DNA of 64,000 bases from Flavobacteriales bacterium 33_180_T64 (GTDB taxonomy: Bacteria > Bacteroidota > Bacteroidia > Flavobacteriales > Flavobacteriaceae): positions 1 to 64,000 of the forward strand of contig MAAQ01000012.1 in the NCBI GenBank assembly GCA_002162685.1. Direction: 5' to 3'. Below, one piece after another: positions 7,070 to 15,829 of this stretch. The first letter of the stretch is position 1; every line of letters starts with the position of its first letter. Below the pieces are notes generated by a model. The model did not search any database and was not told the origin of the DNA. It worked only from the letters and a program-made list of their open reading frames with translations. Both the position numbers and the translations under genes were made by a program.

Positions 7070-9514
7070 ATGAATGTTTTAAAATTCGGAGGAACTTCAG
7101 TAGGTTCAACAAAAAACATAAATAGCGTCATCTCAATTCTTGATGATTGCTCAAAAAAAGATAAGGTTATCTGTGTCGTTTCTGCGGTTGGCGGTATCAC
7201 AGACAAGTTGTTAAAAGCTGGCGAATTAGCGCAAAACAAAAACAAAGGTTATGTATCAGAATTTGAGACCATTACACAAATTCACCATTCGATTTTATTA
7301 GAATTAATTCCTTCAGAAAACACTACTATTTCTAACCAGCTTAATGATAAATTACAAGATCTAAAAAACCTACTAGATGGTATTTTTCTGATTAATGAAT
7401 TATCTCTTAAAACCTCTGATAAACTTGTGAGCTATGGAGAATTATTATCCTCTTTCATTATTGCTGAAACGATGAAAAAAAGAGGGATCAATTGTATGAG
7501 AAAAAACAGTCAAGAATTGATTGTTACAAACTCAAATTTCACAAAGGCTGAGGTTCTTTATAAGCAAACAAATGAGACTATAAAACGTTATTTTTCAGAA
7601 GCTAAACAACAAATAACTATTCTTCCTGGGTTTATATCAAAATCACTTTCTGATGAAGTTACAACCTTAGGCCGTGGAGGCTCAGATTTCACAGCAGCCA
7701 TTGTTGCTGCTGCTTTAAATGTAAATCGTTTAGAGATTTGGACAGATGTAAGTGGTATGTATACCACTAACCCAAAACTAGTAAAACAAGCCTTTCCTAT
7801 TGAAAATTTATCGTATCAAGAAGCTATGGAATTGTCTCATTTTGGCGCCAAAGTTTTGTACCCACCAACCGTACAACCTGTGTTGGATTTAAACATTCCA
7901 ATATATATCAAAAATACATTAGAACCTGAAGCCTGTGGCACCAAAATTTCAGATAATACTATCGGAAACTCTAATCCAGTGAAAGGAATTTCCAATATTA
8001 ACAATATTGCCTTATTAACATTACAAGGCAATGGTATGGTTGGTATTCCAGGGTTTTCAAAACGCCTTTTCGAAACCTTAGCTCAAGTGAAAATTAATGT
8101 TATTTTTATTACCCAAGCATCTTCAGAACACTCAATATGTTTTGGTATTGGTCTTAAAGATTCTGAATTAGCAAAAACAGCAATTGATTCAACCTTTGAA
8201 AATGAAATCTCATTACATAAAATTGACCCAATCATTGTTGAAACAGATCTTTCAATTATTGCCCTAGTAGGTGACAAAATGAAGAGTCATCAAGGCATTA
8301 GTGGGAAAATGTTTAGTACCTTAGGAAAAAACAATATTAACATAAGAGCTATTGCTCAAGGTGCATCAGAAAAAAACATATCCGCAGTTATTGCAGAAAA
8401 AGATGTAAAGAAGGCATTGAACACACTTCACGAACGCTTTTTTGAAACTAAAGCCAAACAGCTTAATGTGTTTATAACAGGTGTTGGTAATGTTGGGGAA
8501 CGCCTTGTTGAACAAATAAAACAACAACGGAAATATCTTAAAGAACAACTTAAAATTAATCTAAAAGTAATTGGATTATCTAATTCAAGAACCATGGTTT
8601 TTGATGATAGCGGATTATCACTTAAAGATTGGAAAACACAATTAGCTTCTGGGGAAAAGGCAACGCTTAATGGTTTTTCACAACGTATAAAAGACTATAA
8701 CTTACGTAACAGTATTTTTGTTGATGTTACAGCAAATGAAGACATTTCAAGTTTATATGCCAATTATTTAAGACATAATATTGCAGTTGTAGCTTGTAAT
8801 AAAATTGCCTGTTCTAGTGATTTTGACACCTATAATGAACTTAAATTTTTATCTCGAAAATATAATGCTCCCTTTTTGTTTGAGACTAATGTTGGTGCAG
8901 GATTACCTGTAATTGACACACTTAATAATCTTGTAGCATCAGGTGATAAAATAACATCCATTCAAGCGGTCTTATCTGGAAGTCTTAACTTTGTGTTTAA
9001 TAATTTTGATGATACTAATAAGTTTCATGACGTGGTTAAACAAGCACAAAAAGAAGGGTATACAGAACCAGACCCAAGGATAGATTTAAGCGGTGTTGAT
9101 GTTGCTAGAAAGATATTAATTTTAGCGCGTGAAAGTGGCACAAAAATGAACCTTTCAGATATTGATAATGAATCATTTTTAACTCAAGAAAACCTAGAAA
9201 GCAAATCAGTAAATGATTTTTATCAAACATTGATTGATGATGAGACGCATTTTCAAAGATTATATGCTTCAGCAAAAACCAATGGGTGTCAGTTGAAATA
9301 CGTCGCCGAATTTAATAACGGAAAAGCCAAAGTTGGTTTAAAAGAGATCCCTCAAGGCCATCCGTTTTATAATCTTGAAGGGAAAGATAACATTGTCATG
9401 TATTATACACAACGATATCCTGAACAACCAATGATAATTAAAGGCGCTGGAGCTGGAGCTGAAGTTACTGCCTCTGGCCTTTTTGCAGACATAATCAGAA
9501 TAGGAAATAACTAA
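7070..9514 (+). CDS. thrA: Bifunctional aspartate kinase / homoserine dehydrogenase
   Basis: Catalyses the first and third steps from aspartate to threonine and methionine. The kinase domain starts at once with LKFGGTSVGS (residues 4-13) and contains TLGRGGSDFTAA and WTDVSGMYTTNP. Tandem ACT regulatory domains cover about residues 310-460, and the dehydrogenase begins at NVFITGVGNVGER (466 onward) with ACNKIACSSDFDTY, VLSGSLNFV and GYTEPDPRIDLSGVD further on. The 814-residue length matches the family fusion. It heads a tight thrA-thrB-thrC operon; the stop and the thrB start share a base (TAATG). The ACT domains suggest threonine feedback in addition to the possible leader control. Confidence 0.97.
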   Translation: MNVLKFGGTSVGSTKNINSVISILDDCSKKDKVICVVSAVGGITDKLLKAGELAQNKNKGYVSEFETITQIHHSILLELIPSENTTISNQLNDKLQDLKNLLDGIFLINELSLKTSDKLVSYGELLSSFIIAETMKKRGINCMRKNSQELIVTNSNFTKAEVLYKQTNETIKRYFSEAKQQITILPGFISKSLSDEVTTLGRGGSDFTAAIVAAALNVNRLEIWTDVSGMYTTNPKLVKQAFPIENLSYQEAMELSHFGAKVLYPPTVQPVLDLNIPIYIKNTLEPEACGTKISDNTIGNSNPVKGISNINNIALLTLQGNGMVGIPGFSKRLFETLAQVKINVIFITQASSEHSICFGIGLKDSELAKTAIDSTFENEISLHKIDPIIVETDLSIIALVGDKMKSHQGISGKMFSTLGKNNINIRAIAQGASEKNISAVIAEKDVKKALNTLHERFFETKAKQLNVFITGVGNVGERLVEQIKQQRKYLKEQLKINLKVIGLSNSRTMVFDDSGLSLKDWKTQLASGEKATLNGFSQRIKDYNLRNSIFVDVTANEDISSLYANYLRHNIAVVACNKIACSSDFDTYNELKFLSRKYNAPFLFETNVGAGLPVIDTLNNLVASGDKITSIQAVLSGSLNFVFNNFDDTNKFHDVVKQAQKEGYTEPDPRIDLSGVDVARKILILARESGTKMNLSDIDNESFLTQENLESKSVNDFYQTLIDDETHFQRLYASAKTNGCQLKYVAEFNNGKAKVGLKEIPQGHPFYNLEGKDNIVMYYTQRYPEQPMIIKGAGAGAEVTASGLFADIIRIGNN

Positions 9515-10434
9515 TGAAAGAACTCAAAATTTTCTCACCAGCAACCGTTGCAAATGTGTCTTGTGGATTTGATGTTCTCGGATTTTGTCTCGATACTATA
9601 GGCGATGAAATGGTAATCAAAAAAACAAATAAAAAAGGGATTCATATTACAAAGATTGAAGGTTACGATTTACCTTTTGAGCCTCAAAACAACGTTGCTG
9701 GAGTTTCTGCTTTAGCTCTAATTGAAGACGCAAAACCGAACTTTGGATTTGAAATAGAAATCTATAAAAACATAAAACCAGGAAGTGGTATTGGTAGCAG
9801 TTCTGCAAGTGCCGTAGGAAGCGTTTTTGCTATTAATGAGCTCTTAGGCAAACCTTACAACAAAACACAACTCACAAATTTTGCTATGAAAGGTGAAGCC
9901 TTAGCAAGTCAGTGCGAACATGCAGACAATATTGCGCCTGCCATTTTTGGAGGATTTACTTTAGTAAAATCTACCAATCCATTAGAAATCCTACAATTAC
10001 CAACTCCAAAAGATCTATTTGCGGTGATTATCCATCCTCAGATTGAAATTAAAACGTCTGAATCTCGTGCTATTTTACCTAAGGAAATCTCATTAAAAAA
10101 TGCTATAACACAATGGTCAAATGTTGGAAGTTTAGTACATGCTTTACATAAAAATGATTATGAATTATTGAGTAAATCACTAACTGACGTTGTCATTGAA
10201 CCGTATCGCAGTCAATTAATCCCATATTTTAATTCTGTCAGAGCAGAAGCACTTAATACTGGTGCTTTAGGCTGTGGAATCTCTGGTTCTGGGCCTTCTA
10301 TTTTTAGTTTGTGTCACGGAAATGAAACGGCTCAAAATATTGCCCAAGCTATTAAAAATGTGTACTCAAAAACTAATATTCCTTTTGAAATATACATTTC
10401 AAAAATCAACACACAAGGCATTAAAATATTATAA
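9514..10434 (+). CDS. thrB: Homoserine kinase
   Basis: Phosphorylates homoserine using ATP, feeding O-phosphohomoserine to ThrC. A GHMP-superfamily protein of 306 residues: the ATP-binding loop PGSGIGSSSASA is at 89-100, the N-terminal motif is SPATVANVSCGFDVLG and the C-terminal GHMP motif is GALGCGISGSGPSIFSL. The start overlaps the thrA stop by one base and thrC follows with no gap, so translation of the three is probably coupled. Confidence 0.96.
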   Translation: MKELKIFSPATVANVSCGFDVLGFCLDTIGDEMVIKKTNKKGIHITKIEGYDLPFEPQNNVAGVSALALIEDAKPNFGFEIEIYKNIKPGSGIGSSSASAVGSVFAINELLGKPYNKTQLTNFAMKGEALASQCEHADNIAPAIFGGFTLVKSTNPLEILQLPTPKDLFAVIIHPQIEIKTSESRAILPKEISLKNAITQWSNVGSLVHALHKNDYELLSKSLTDVVIEPYRSQLIPYFNSVRAEALNTGALGCGISGSGPSIFSLCHGNETAQNIAQAIKNVYSKTNIPFEIYISKINTQGIKIL

Positions 10435-11733
10435 ATGAATTACTATAGCTTAAATAAAAAAGCACCGAATACTAGCTTCGCTAATGCGGTTATTAAAGGT
10501 CTTGCTCCAGATAGAGGCTTATATTTCCCTGAATCAATTACGCCATTACCTGCTTCATTTTTTGAAAACATTGACAACAAGTCCTACACAGAAATTGCAT
10601 TTGAAACCATCAAACAGTTTGTAAGCCCTGAAATCCCTGAAACAATTTTAAAAACAATTATTGAAGAAACGTTGTCTTTTGATTTTCCTATTATAAAACT
10701 AAGCAATGATATTTCAACCTTAGAATTATTTCATGGTCCAACGATGGCTTTTAAGGATGTTGGAGCACGCTTTATGGCAAGATGTTTAGGCTATTTTAAT
10801 AAAAACAATGATCATGATGTTACAGTTTTAGTTGCTACTTCAGGAGATACAGGAGGTGCAGTTGCTAATGGATTTCTTAATATAAAAGGTGTTAATGTAG
10901 TCATTTTGTACCCTTCAGGAAAAGTAAGTGATGTTCAAGAAAAACAATTGACAACATTGGGACAAAATATTACTGCTTTAGAAGTAGATGGCGTATTTGA
11001 TGATTGTCAAGATATGGTAAAAAAAGCTTTTCTAGACGAGTCACTTACAAGTAAAATGCAATTGACATCTGCCAATTCAATTAATGTAGCAAGATGGTTA
11101 CCGCAACTTTTCTATTTTATGTTTGCTTATCAGCAATTACATAAGCAACATGACGATATTGTATTCTCAATACCAAGTGGGAATTTTGGTAATGTTTGCG
11201 CTGGTATGATAGCACAACAATTAGGTTTACCTATCAAACATTTCATTGCATCAAACAATGCAAACAATGTGGTCACTGAATATTTAAAAACTAAAAATTA
11301 CATGCCAAAACCATCTGTCCAAACGATTAGTAATGCAATGGATGTTGGAAACCCGAGTAACTTTATTCGTATTCAGGAAATTTACAAGAATGATTTTAAA
11401 CGATTGAAAGACAATTTATCGTCCTATAGTTACACAGATAATGAAACTAAAGCTGCCATGCTAGAAATTTACAAACAGTACAATTATATTGCAGATCCTC
11501 ATGGTGCTGTTGGTTATTTAGGCTGTAAAGATTATCTAAAAACACATGTCAATACACATTGTGTATTTTTAGAAACAGCACATCCAACCAAGTTTTTAAA
11601 TGTGGTCGAAGCTATTATTGATACTAAATTAGAATTACCACAACAAATTAAAACTGTAATTAATAAAGAAAAAGTAGCAACTCAGGTTTCGACTTATGAC
11701 GATTTAAAAACTTTTTTACTAAATACAATTTAG
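10435..11733 (+). CDS. thrC: Threonine synthase
   Basis: PLP enzyme converting O-phosphohomoserine to threonine. The Schiff-base lysine is K107 in FHGPTMAFKDVGARFM; SGDTGGAVANG at 136-146 binds the phosphate, and IPSGNFGNVCAG is the second conserved glycine-rich loop. Length (432) and the N-terminal YYSLNKKAPNTSFANAV fit the class found with ThrAB. It begins on the base after the thrB stop. No strong terminator is visible before the convergent gene. Confidence 0.96.
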   Translation: MNYYSLNKKAPNTSFANAVIKGLAPDRGLYFPESITPLPASFFENIDNKSYTEIAFETIKQFVSPEIPETILKTIIEETLSFDFPIIKLSNDISTLELFHGPTMAFKDVGARFMARCLGYFNKNNDHDVTVLVATSGDTGGAVANGFLNIKGVNVVILYPSGKVSDVQEKQLTTLGQNITALEVDGVFDDCQDMVKKAFLDESLTSKMQLTSANSINVARWLPQLFYFMFAYQQLHKQHDDIVFSIPSGNFGNVCAGMIAQQLGLPIKHFIASNNANNVVTEYLKTKNYMPKPSVQTISNAMDVGNPSNFIRIQEIYKNDFKRLKDNLSSYSYTDNETKAAMLEIYKQYNYIADPHGAVGYLGCKDYLKTHVNTHCVFLETAHPTKFLNVVEAIIDTKLELPQQIKTVINKEKVATQVSTYDDLKTFLLNTI

Positions 11734-11783
11734 GGAAAATAGTCACCCAATTTATAAGACTCATTAAACGACCTACAAAAAAG

Positions 11784-13262
11784 CTAATCTAATTTAGGCA
11801 ATTTCAATGCATTCAACACACTCTTTTCTTTCATTAACTTTTCAATCTCATTAGAAGTTCTTGGTGCTTCAGCTGAAAGGTTTATTGGTCCGTTTTCAGT
11901 AATCAAAATATCATCTTCAATACGCACAGCGATACCATACCATTTTGGATCACAGTCGCTTCCATCAGGAATATAAATTCCTGGCTCAACAGTAATTACC
12001 ATATTTGCTTGTAAAGCCCCATAAGTTCCTGGATCATGTACATCTAAACCAATATGATGTGATGTTCCATGAGGAAAATATTGTCGCGCTTCGCTTTCAT
12101 TTTTAACTATACCTAAATCTATCAAACCTTGGTATACAACTCGTCTAGCAGCAGTATCAGGAGATTGCATAGTATTACCTACAATTGTTGCTTGAATTCC
12201 AGCTTCTTGAGCATTATAAACAATATCATAAATAGCTTTTTGCTCTTTATTAAATTTCCCATTTGCAGGAATTGTTCGTGTCACGTCTGCGGTGTAACCA
12301 TGATACTCAGCACCTAAATCCATAAGCACTAAATCATTCTCAACCTTCATTTTAGAATTCTCTATGTAATGTAGTACACATCCATTATTTCCTGCTCCAA
12401 CAATACTAGGATAGCCCTCATACTCACTACCATATGTTTTGTAGATATATTCATGAATACCTTGAATTTCAGTTTCAGACATTCCTGTATGCATCGCTTT
12501 CATAATTTCACGTTGTCCCATCGCAGAAATACGAACTGCTTTTTTAAGTAACACCATTTCTTCCTCGGTTTTCACTTCACGTAATCCTGCCATTAAACGC
12601 GATAAAGTTCTTGTATCTGTTTTTACTATTTCGGTTTCTACATTTGATGAGACATCAACTTCAACATCATCAGTTTTATTCTCTATAGTATAGTTATCTA
12701 CAAGTTTGATTTGCGTTTTAAACGCTTGTACTAGATCGTATAAATCAGCTGTATTTCGCGTATCTCTATAATCATTTCTAAAATCGTGATACATTACTTT
12801 ATCAAAGGCAGTAAAATTAATTCCTGAATTCAAAAACGCACTTCCATTGAAAGCACTATCAAACCCTAATTCTGTTTTTGCGCCTTTAACGCCTAACCTC
12901 CTACCTGTCCATTGCTCTGCTCTTGCATTTCGTTCTTGAACGTATAGTTTTTCGTTGTACGACATTCCATTTTCATCAGATTGATTTTCAGCAAAAATAA
13001 CTAAAACAGCATGTGGTTCTTTATAACCTGTGAGGTAGTAAAAATTTGGATCCTGGTGATACACATAATCGACATCATTAGCACGATTACGAATTGGGTT
13101 TGCAAAAAACACAGCCACGCTATTGGATGGCATATTCTTACGTAGTGCTTCACGTCTATTCTTATGAAATTCTTTACTTAAATAATCTTTAGGAGTTCCA
13201 TCTTGCGAAAAACCAAATGATAATCCAAAAAATAATGAGAGAACAATTATAATAGTCTTCAT
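11784..13262 (-). CDS. pepP: Exported Xaa-Pro aminopeptidase (M24B)
   Basis: Removes N-terminal residues that precede proline. A signal peptide (MKTIIIVLSLFFGLSFGFSQ) predicts export. The AMP_N domain is followed by the pita-bread fold, whose dinuclear metal ligands are visible: D315 and D326 in LMDLGAEYHGYTADVTRT, H402 in PHGTSHHIGLDVHD, E426 in VITVEPGIYIPDG and E449 in VRIEDDILIT. The 492-residue length fits long bacterial aminopeptidase P. It is divergent from gcvT and convergent with thrC. Confidence 0.93.
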   Translation of the reverse strand: MKTIIIVLSLFFGLSFGFSQDGTPKDYLSKEFHKNRREALRKNMPSNSVAVFFANPIRNRANDVDYVYHQDPNFYYLTGYKEPHAVLVIFAENQSDENGMSYNEKLYVQERNARAEQWTGRRLGVKGAKTELGFDSAFNGSAFLNSGINFTAFDKVMYHDFRNDYRDTRNTADLYDLVQAFKTQIKLVDNYTIENKTDDVEVDVSSNVETEIVKTDTRTLSRLMAGLREVKTEEEMVLLKKAVRISAMGQREIMKAMHTGMSETEIQGIHEYIYKTYGSEYEGYPSIVGAGNNGCVLHYIENSKMKVENDLVLMDLGAEYHGYTADVTRTIPANGKFNKEQKAIYDIVYNAQEAGIQATIVGNTMQSPDTAARRVVYQGLIDLGIVKNESEARQYFPHGTSHHIGLDVHDPGTYGALQANMVITVEPGIYIPDGSDCDPKWYGIAVRIEDDILITENGPINLSAEAPRTSNEIEKLMKEKSVLNALKLPKLD

Positions 13263-13380
13263 CTTGTTTTAGTTTTAATGTTTCCGAAAATTAAGAATTA
13301 TTAATAGCTTCACGAGAAAAGAATTTAACATTAACATATTTTTAATCTGTTTTTCTGTAGAAACTGAACAAAAAAAATAG

Positions 13381-13413
13381 ATATTTTTCGATACATTTGC
13401 TATCGAAAAATAT
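13381..13413. promoter_or_regulatory. Perfect 13-bp inverted repeat enclosing a -7 box, upstream of gcvT
   Basis: Arms atatttttcgata and tatcgaaaaatat are exact reverse complements around the 7-nt centre catttgc. The -7 match TACATTTG (13392-13399) spans the end of the left arm and the centre. A dimeric repressor bound here would cover the promoter of gcvT, whose ATG is 49 bases downstream. It lies between divergent genes, so it is unlikely to be a terminator. Confidence 0.5.
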
Positions 13414-13461
13414 TTGAAGGACAAAACAAATAACTAACTATTAATTACTATATAAATTAAG

Positions 13462-14532
13462 ATGAAAAACACTGCCTTAACTGCAACTCACGAAGCGCTT
13501 GGTGCTAAAATAGTTCCTTTTGCAGGATACAATATGCCAGTACAATACGATGGCATAAACATAGAACATGAGGCTGTTAGGACTGGTGTTGGTGTATTTG
13601 ACGTCTCACATATGGGAGAATTTTTAATTGAAGGCCCAAACGCTCTTAATTTAATTCAAAAAGTTTGTAGTAATGATGCTTCTAAATTAACTATTGGAAA
13701 AGCACAATATAGCTGCCTACCTAATGATGATGGAGGTGTTGTAGACGACCTTATTATTTATAAAATCAAAGAAGAATCCTATCTTTTGGTGGTTAACGCA
13801 AGTAATATTGAAAAGGATTGGAACTGGATAAGTTCTAAAAATGATGTTGGTGCTGAACTGCGTGATTTAAGTGAAGATTATGCCCTTCTAGCAATTCAAG
13901 GACCTAAAGCTGTTGAAGCTATGCAAAGTTTATCAAGTCATGACTTAGCAACTATTAAATTTTATAATTTTGTAGTTGGAGATTTTGCAGGTATTGAACA
14001 TGTGATTATTTCTGCTACAGGCTATACAGGAAGTGGCGGATTTGAAATCTATTGCAAAAATAATGAAGTAAAACAAGTTTGGGATAAAGTTGTAGAAGCA
14101 GGAGCAAAACCTATTGGTCTTGCTGCTCGCGATACCTTACGCTTAGAAATGGGTTATTGTCTCTATGGAAATGATATTGACGACACAACATCACCTATTG
14201 AAGCTGGTTTAGGATGGATTACAAAATTCTCAAAAACATTCACAAATTCTGAAGCATTAGAAGATGAAAAACGTCGCGGTCCAGAACGCAAGCTAGTCGC
14301 TTTTGAATTAGATGAGCGTGGTATTCCACGTCAAGGCTATGATATTGTTGATTCTAGTGGCAAAATTATTGGAAATGTAACATCTGGTACCATGTCACCT
14401 AGCTTAGGTAAAGGAATTGGCTTAGGTTATGTCCCTACAATTTTCTCTAAAATTGACAGCAAAATAAATATCCAAATACGAAAAAAAGTAATACCTGCCA
14501 CTGTGGTTAAACTTCCATTTTATAAAGGATAG
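13462..14532 (+). CDS. gcvT: Glycine cleavage system aminomethyltransferase (T protein)
   Basis: Transfers the one-carbon unit from the aminomethyl-lipoyl H protein to tetrahydrofolate, releasing ammonia. N-terminal [24 protein letters not shown] and [16 protein letters not shown] are typical. D96 falls in the DDLIIYK strand that binds folate, and [32 protein letters not shown] and [20 protein letters not shown] are family signatures. Length 356 is normal. No gcvH or gcvP is adjacent. The SDR gene follows 22 bases later on the same strand and may be cotranscribed. Confidence 0.96.
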   Translation: MKNTALTATHEALGAKIVPFAGYNMPVQYDGINIEHEAVRTGVGVFDVSHMGEFLIEGPNALNLIQKVCSNDASKLTIGKAQYSCLPNDDGGVVDDLIIYKIKEESYLLVVNASNIEKDWNWISSKNDVGAELRDLSEDYALLAIQGPKAVEAMQSLSSHDLATIKFYNFVVGDFAGIEHVIISATGYTGSGGFEIYCKNNEVKQVWDKVVEAGAKPIGLAARDTLRLEMGYCLYGNDIDDTTSPIEAGLGWITKFSKTFTNSEALEDEKRRGPERKLVAFELDERGIPRQGYDIVDSSGKIIGNVTSGTMSPSLGKGIGLGYVPTIFSKIDSKINIQIRKKVIPATVVKLPFYKG

Positions 14533-14554
14533 TTTTTAGATTGAAGATTGATTA

Positions 14555-15388
14555 ATGAAGGCGTTTGACAGTAAACATCGTATTTTAATTTTAGGTGCTA
14601 GCGGCTTTATAGGTAATGCTATTTACAAAGAGTTGTGTGCTTATTTCAAAACCTTTGGCACGTACTGTATTCCGAAGAAAGCTTATGCAGGTAATCATCA
14701 TTTTTTTCAGTATAATATTGAAGAAGATGATGTCTACAAAATTTTAGAAGCGACAAAACCTACAATCATTATTTCTTGTTTAAGAGGTGATTTTCGTGCG
14801 CAAACTATCGTTCATCAACACATTTCTGAATACCTTCTCGAACAGAATTGTAAATTAATATTTTTATCTTCAGCTAATGTTTTTGATGCGTATAGTAAAT
14901 ATCCTAGTTATGAATTAGATAAAACTTTAAGCGATAGTATTTACGGCCATTTTAAGATTAAAATTGAAAATATGCTCCTTCGCCTTCCTAAGAAAAAAGT
15001 GGCTATTGTAAGATTACCAATGGTTTTAGGTTCTCAATCACCAAGACTAAAAGAAATTAAACAACATCTACAAGATAAAACTGCCATAGAAATCTTTCCA
15101 AATATTATAATGAATGTCACAACAGACTCTAAAGTGACACAACAAATTCATTATATAATTAACAGGAATAAATACGGAATTTTTCATTTAGGGAGCACAG
15201 ATTTAGTACATCATGATGAATACATCAAAGATATTATCACACAAATTTCAACAAAAAACGGCGTAGCATACAAGCATGTCTATACAACAAACGAAGATCG
15301 CTATTTAGCCGTTTTACCAAAATTCAATAAGCTTCCGAAACACTTAGAAGTTACGAGCACAGAAGTTCTAGAAGACCTATTAAAGTAA
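14555..15388 (+). CDS. NAD(P)-dependent SDR, dTDP-4-dehydrorhamnose reductase-like
   Basis: A 277-residue extended short-chain dehydrogenase. The Rossmann loop ILILGASGFIGNAIY lies at residues 10-24, IFLSSANVFDAY corresponds to the active-site strand, and VAIVRLPMVLGSQSPRLKEI is the usual mid-domain motif of RmlD/epimerase proteins. The catalytic YxxxK is probably YGHFKIK. Substrate cannot be told; nucleotide-sugar modification is the usual role. It follows gcvT closely but with no functional link that I can see. Confidence 0.75.
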   Translation: MKAFDSKHRILILGASGFIGNAIYKELCAYFKTFGTYCIPKKAYAGNHHFFQYNIEEDDVYKILEATKPTIIISCLRGDFRAQTIVHQHISEYLLEQNCKLIFLSSANVFDAYSKYPSYELDKTLSDSIYGHFKIKIENMLLRLPKKKVAIVRLPMVLGSQSPRLKEIKQHLQDKTAIEIFPNIIMNVTTDSKVTQQIHYIINRNKYGIFHLGSTDLVHHDEYIKDIITQISTKNGVAYKHVYTTNEDRYLAVLPKFNKLPKHLEVTSTEVLEDLLK

Positions 15389-15510
15389 CCTTAATTACAG
15401 TTTACAGTAAAAACTATTCTGTTCGTCTTTTTTATAGTTTCAATCACTAATTACTATTTTTTTACACAAAAAAACTTTACATTTAAGTAAAATACATAAC
15501 GATAAGTTTA

Positions 15511-15792
15511 ATGAAAGACGAAAACATAGAAAAACGATTACTTCGCTTTCCTGATTGGGAACATAAAAACAATGCATTATATGCTGAATTTGAATTTGAT
15601 AATTTTAAAGATTGCTTTAGCGCTATGAGTAGAATTGCTTTTGAGTGTGAAGCTCAAAATCACCATCCTGAATGGACAAATGTTTATAATGTTTTAAAAA
15701 TATCATTATCAACACATGATGAAAATGGTGTTACTGAAAAAGATTTTAAATTAGCAGAAGCTATTGAATTTATAGTTGAAGTTCAAGACTAA
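15511..15792 (+). CDS. phhB: 4a-hydroxytetrahydrobiopterin dehydratase (pterin carbinolamine dehydratase)
   Basis: A 93-residue protein with the PCD signature: AQNHHPEWTNVYNVLKISL, in which the paired His and the following E/W/N are conserved, then LSTHDENGVTEKDFKLAEAI. In pathways with aromatic amino-acid hydroxylases it recycles the pterin cofactor. No hydroxylase gene is next to it. Many Bacteroidota keep this gene; some members act in molybdopterin or other pterin metabolism. Confidence 0.9.
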   Translation: MKDENIEKRLLRFPDWEHKNNALYAEFEFDNFKDCFSAMSRIAFECEAQNHHPEWTNVYNVLKISLSTHDENGVTEKDFKLAEAIEFIVEVQD

Positions 15793-15829
15793 ATTTTGGT
15801 TTGATTTTTGATTTCTTGACTTTATTTAA

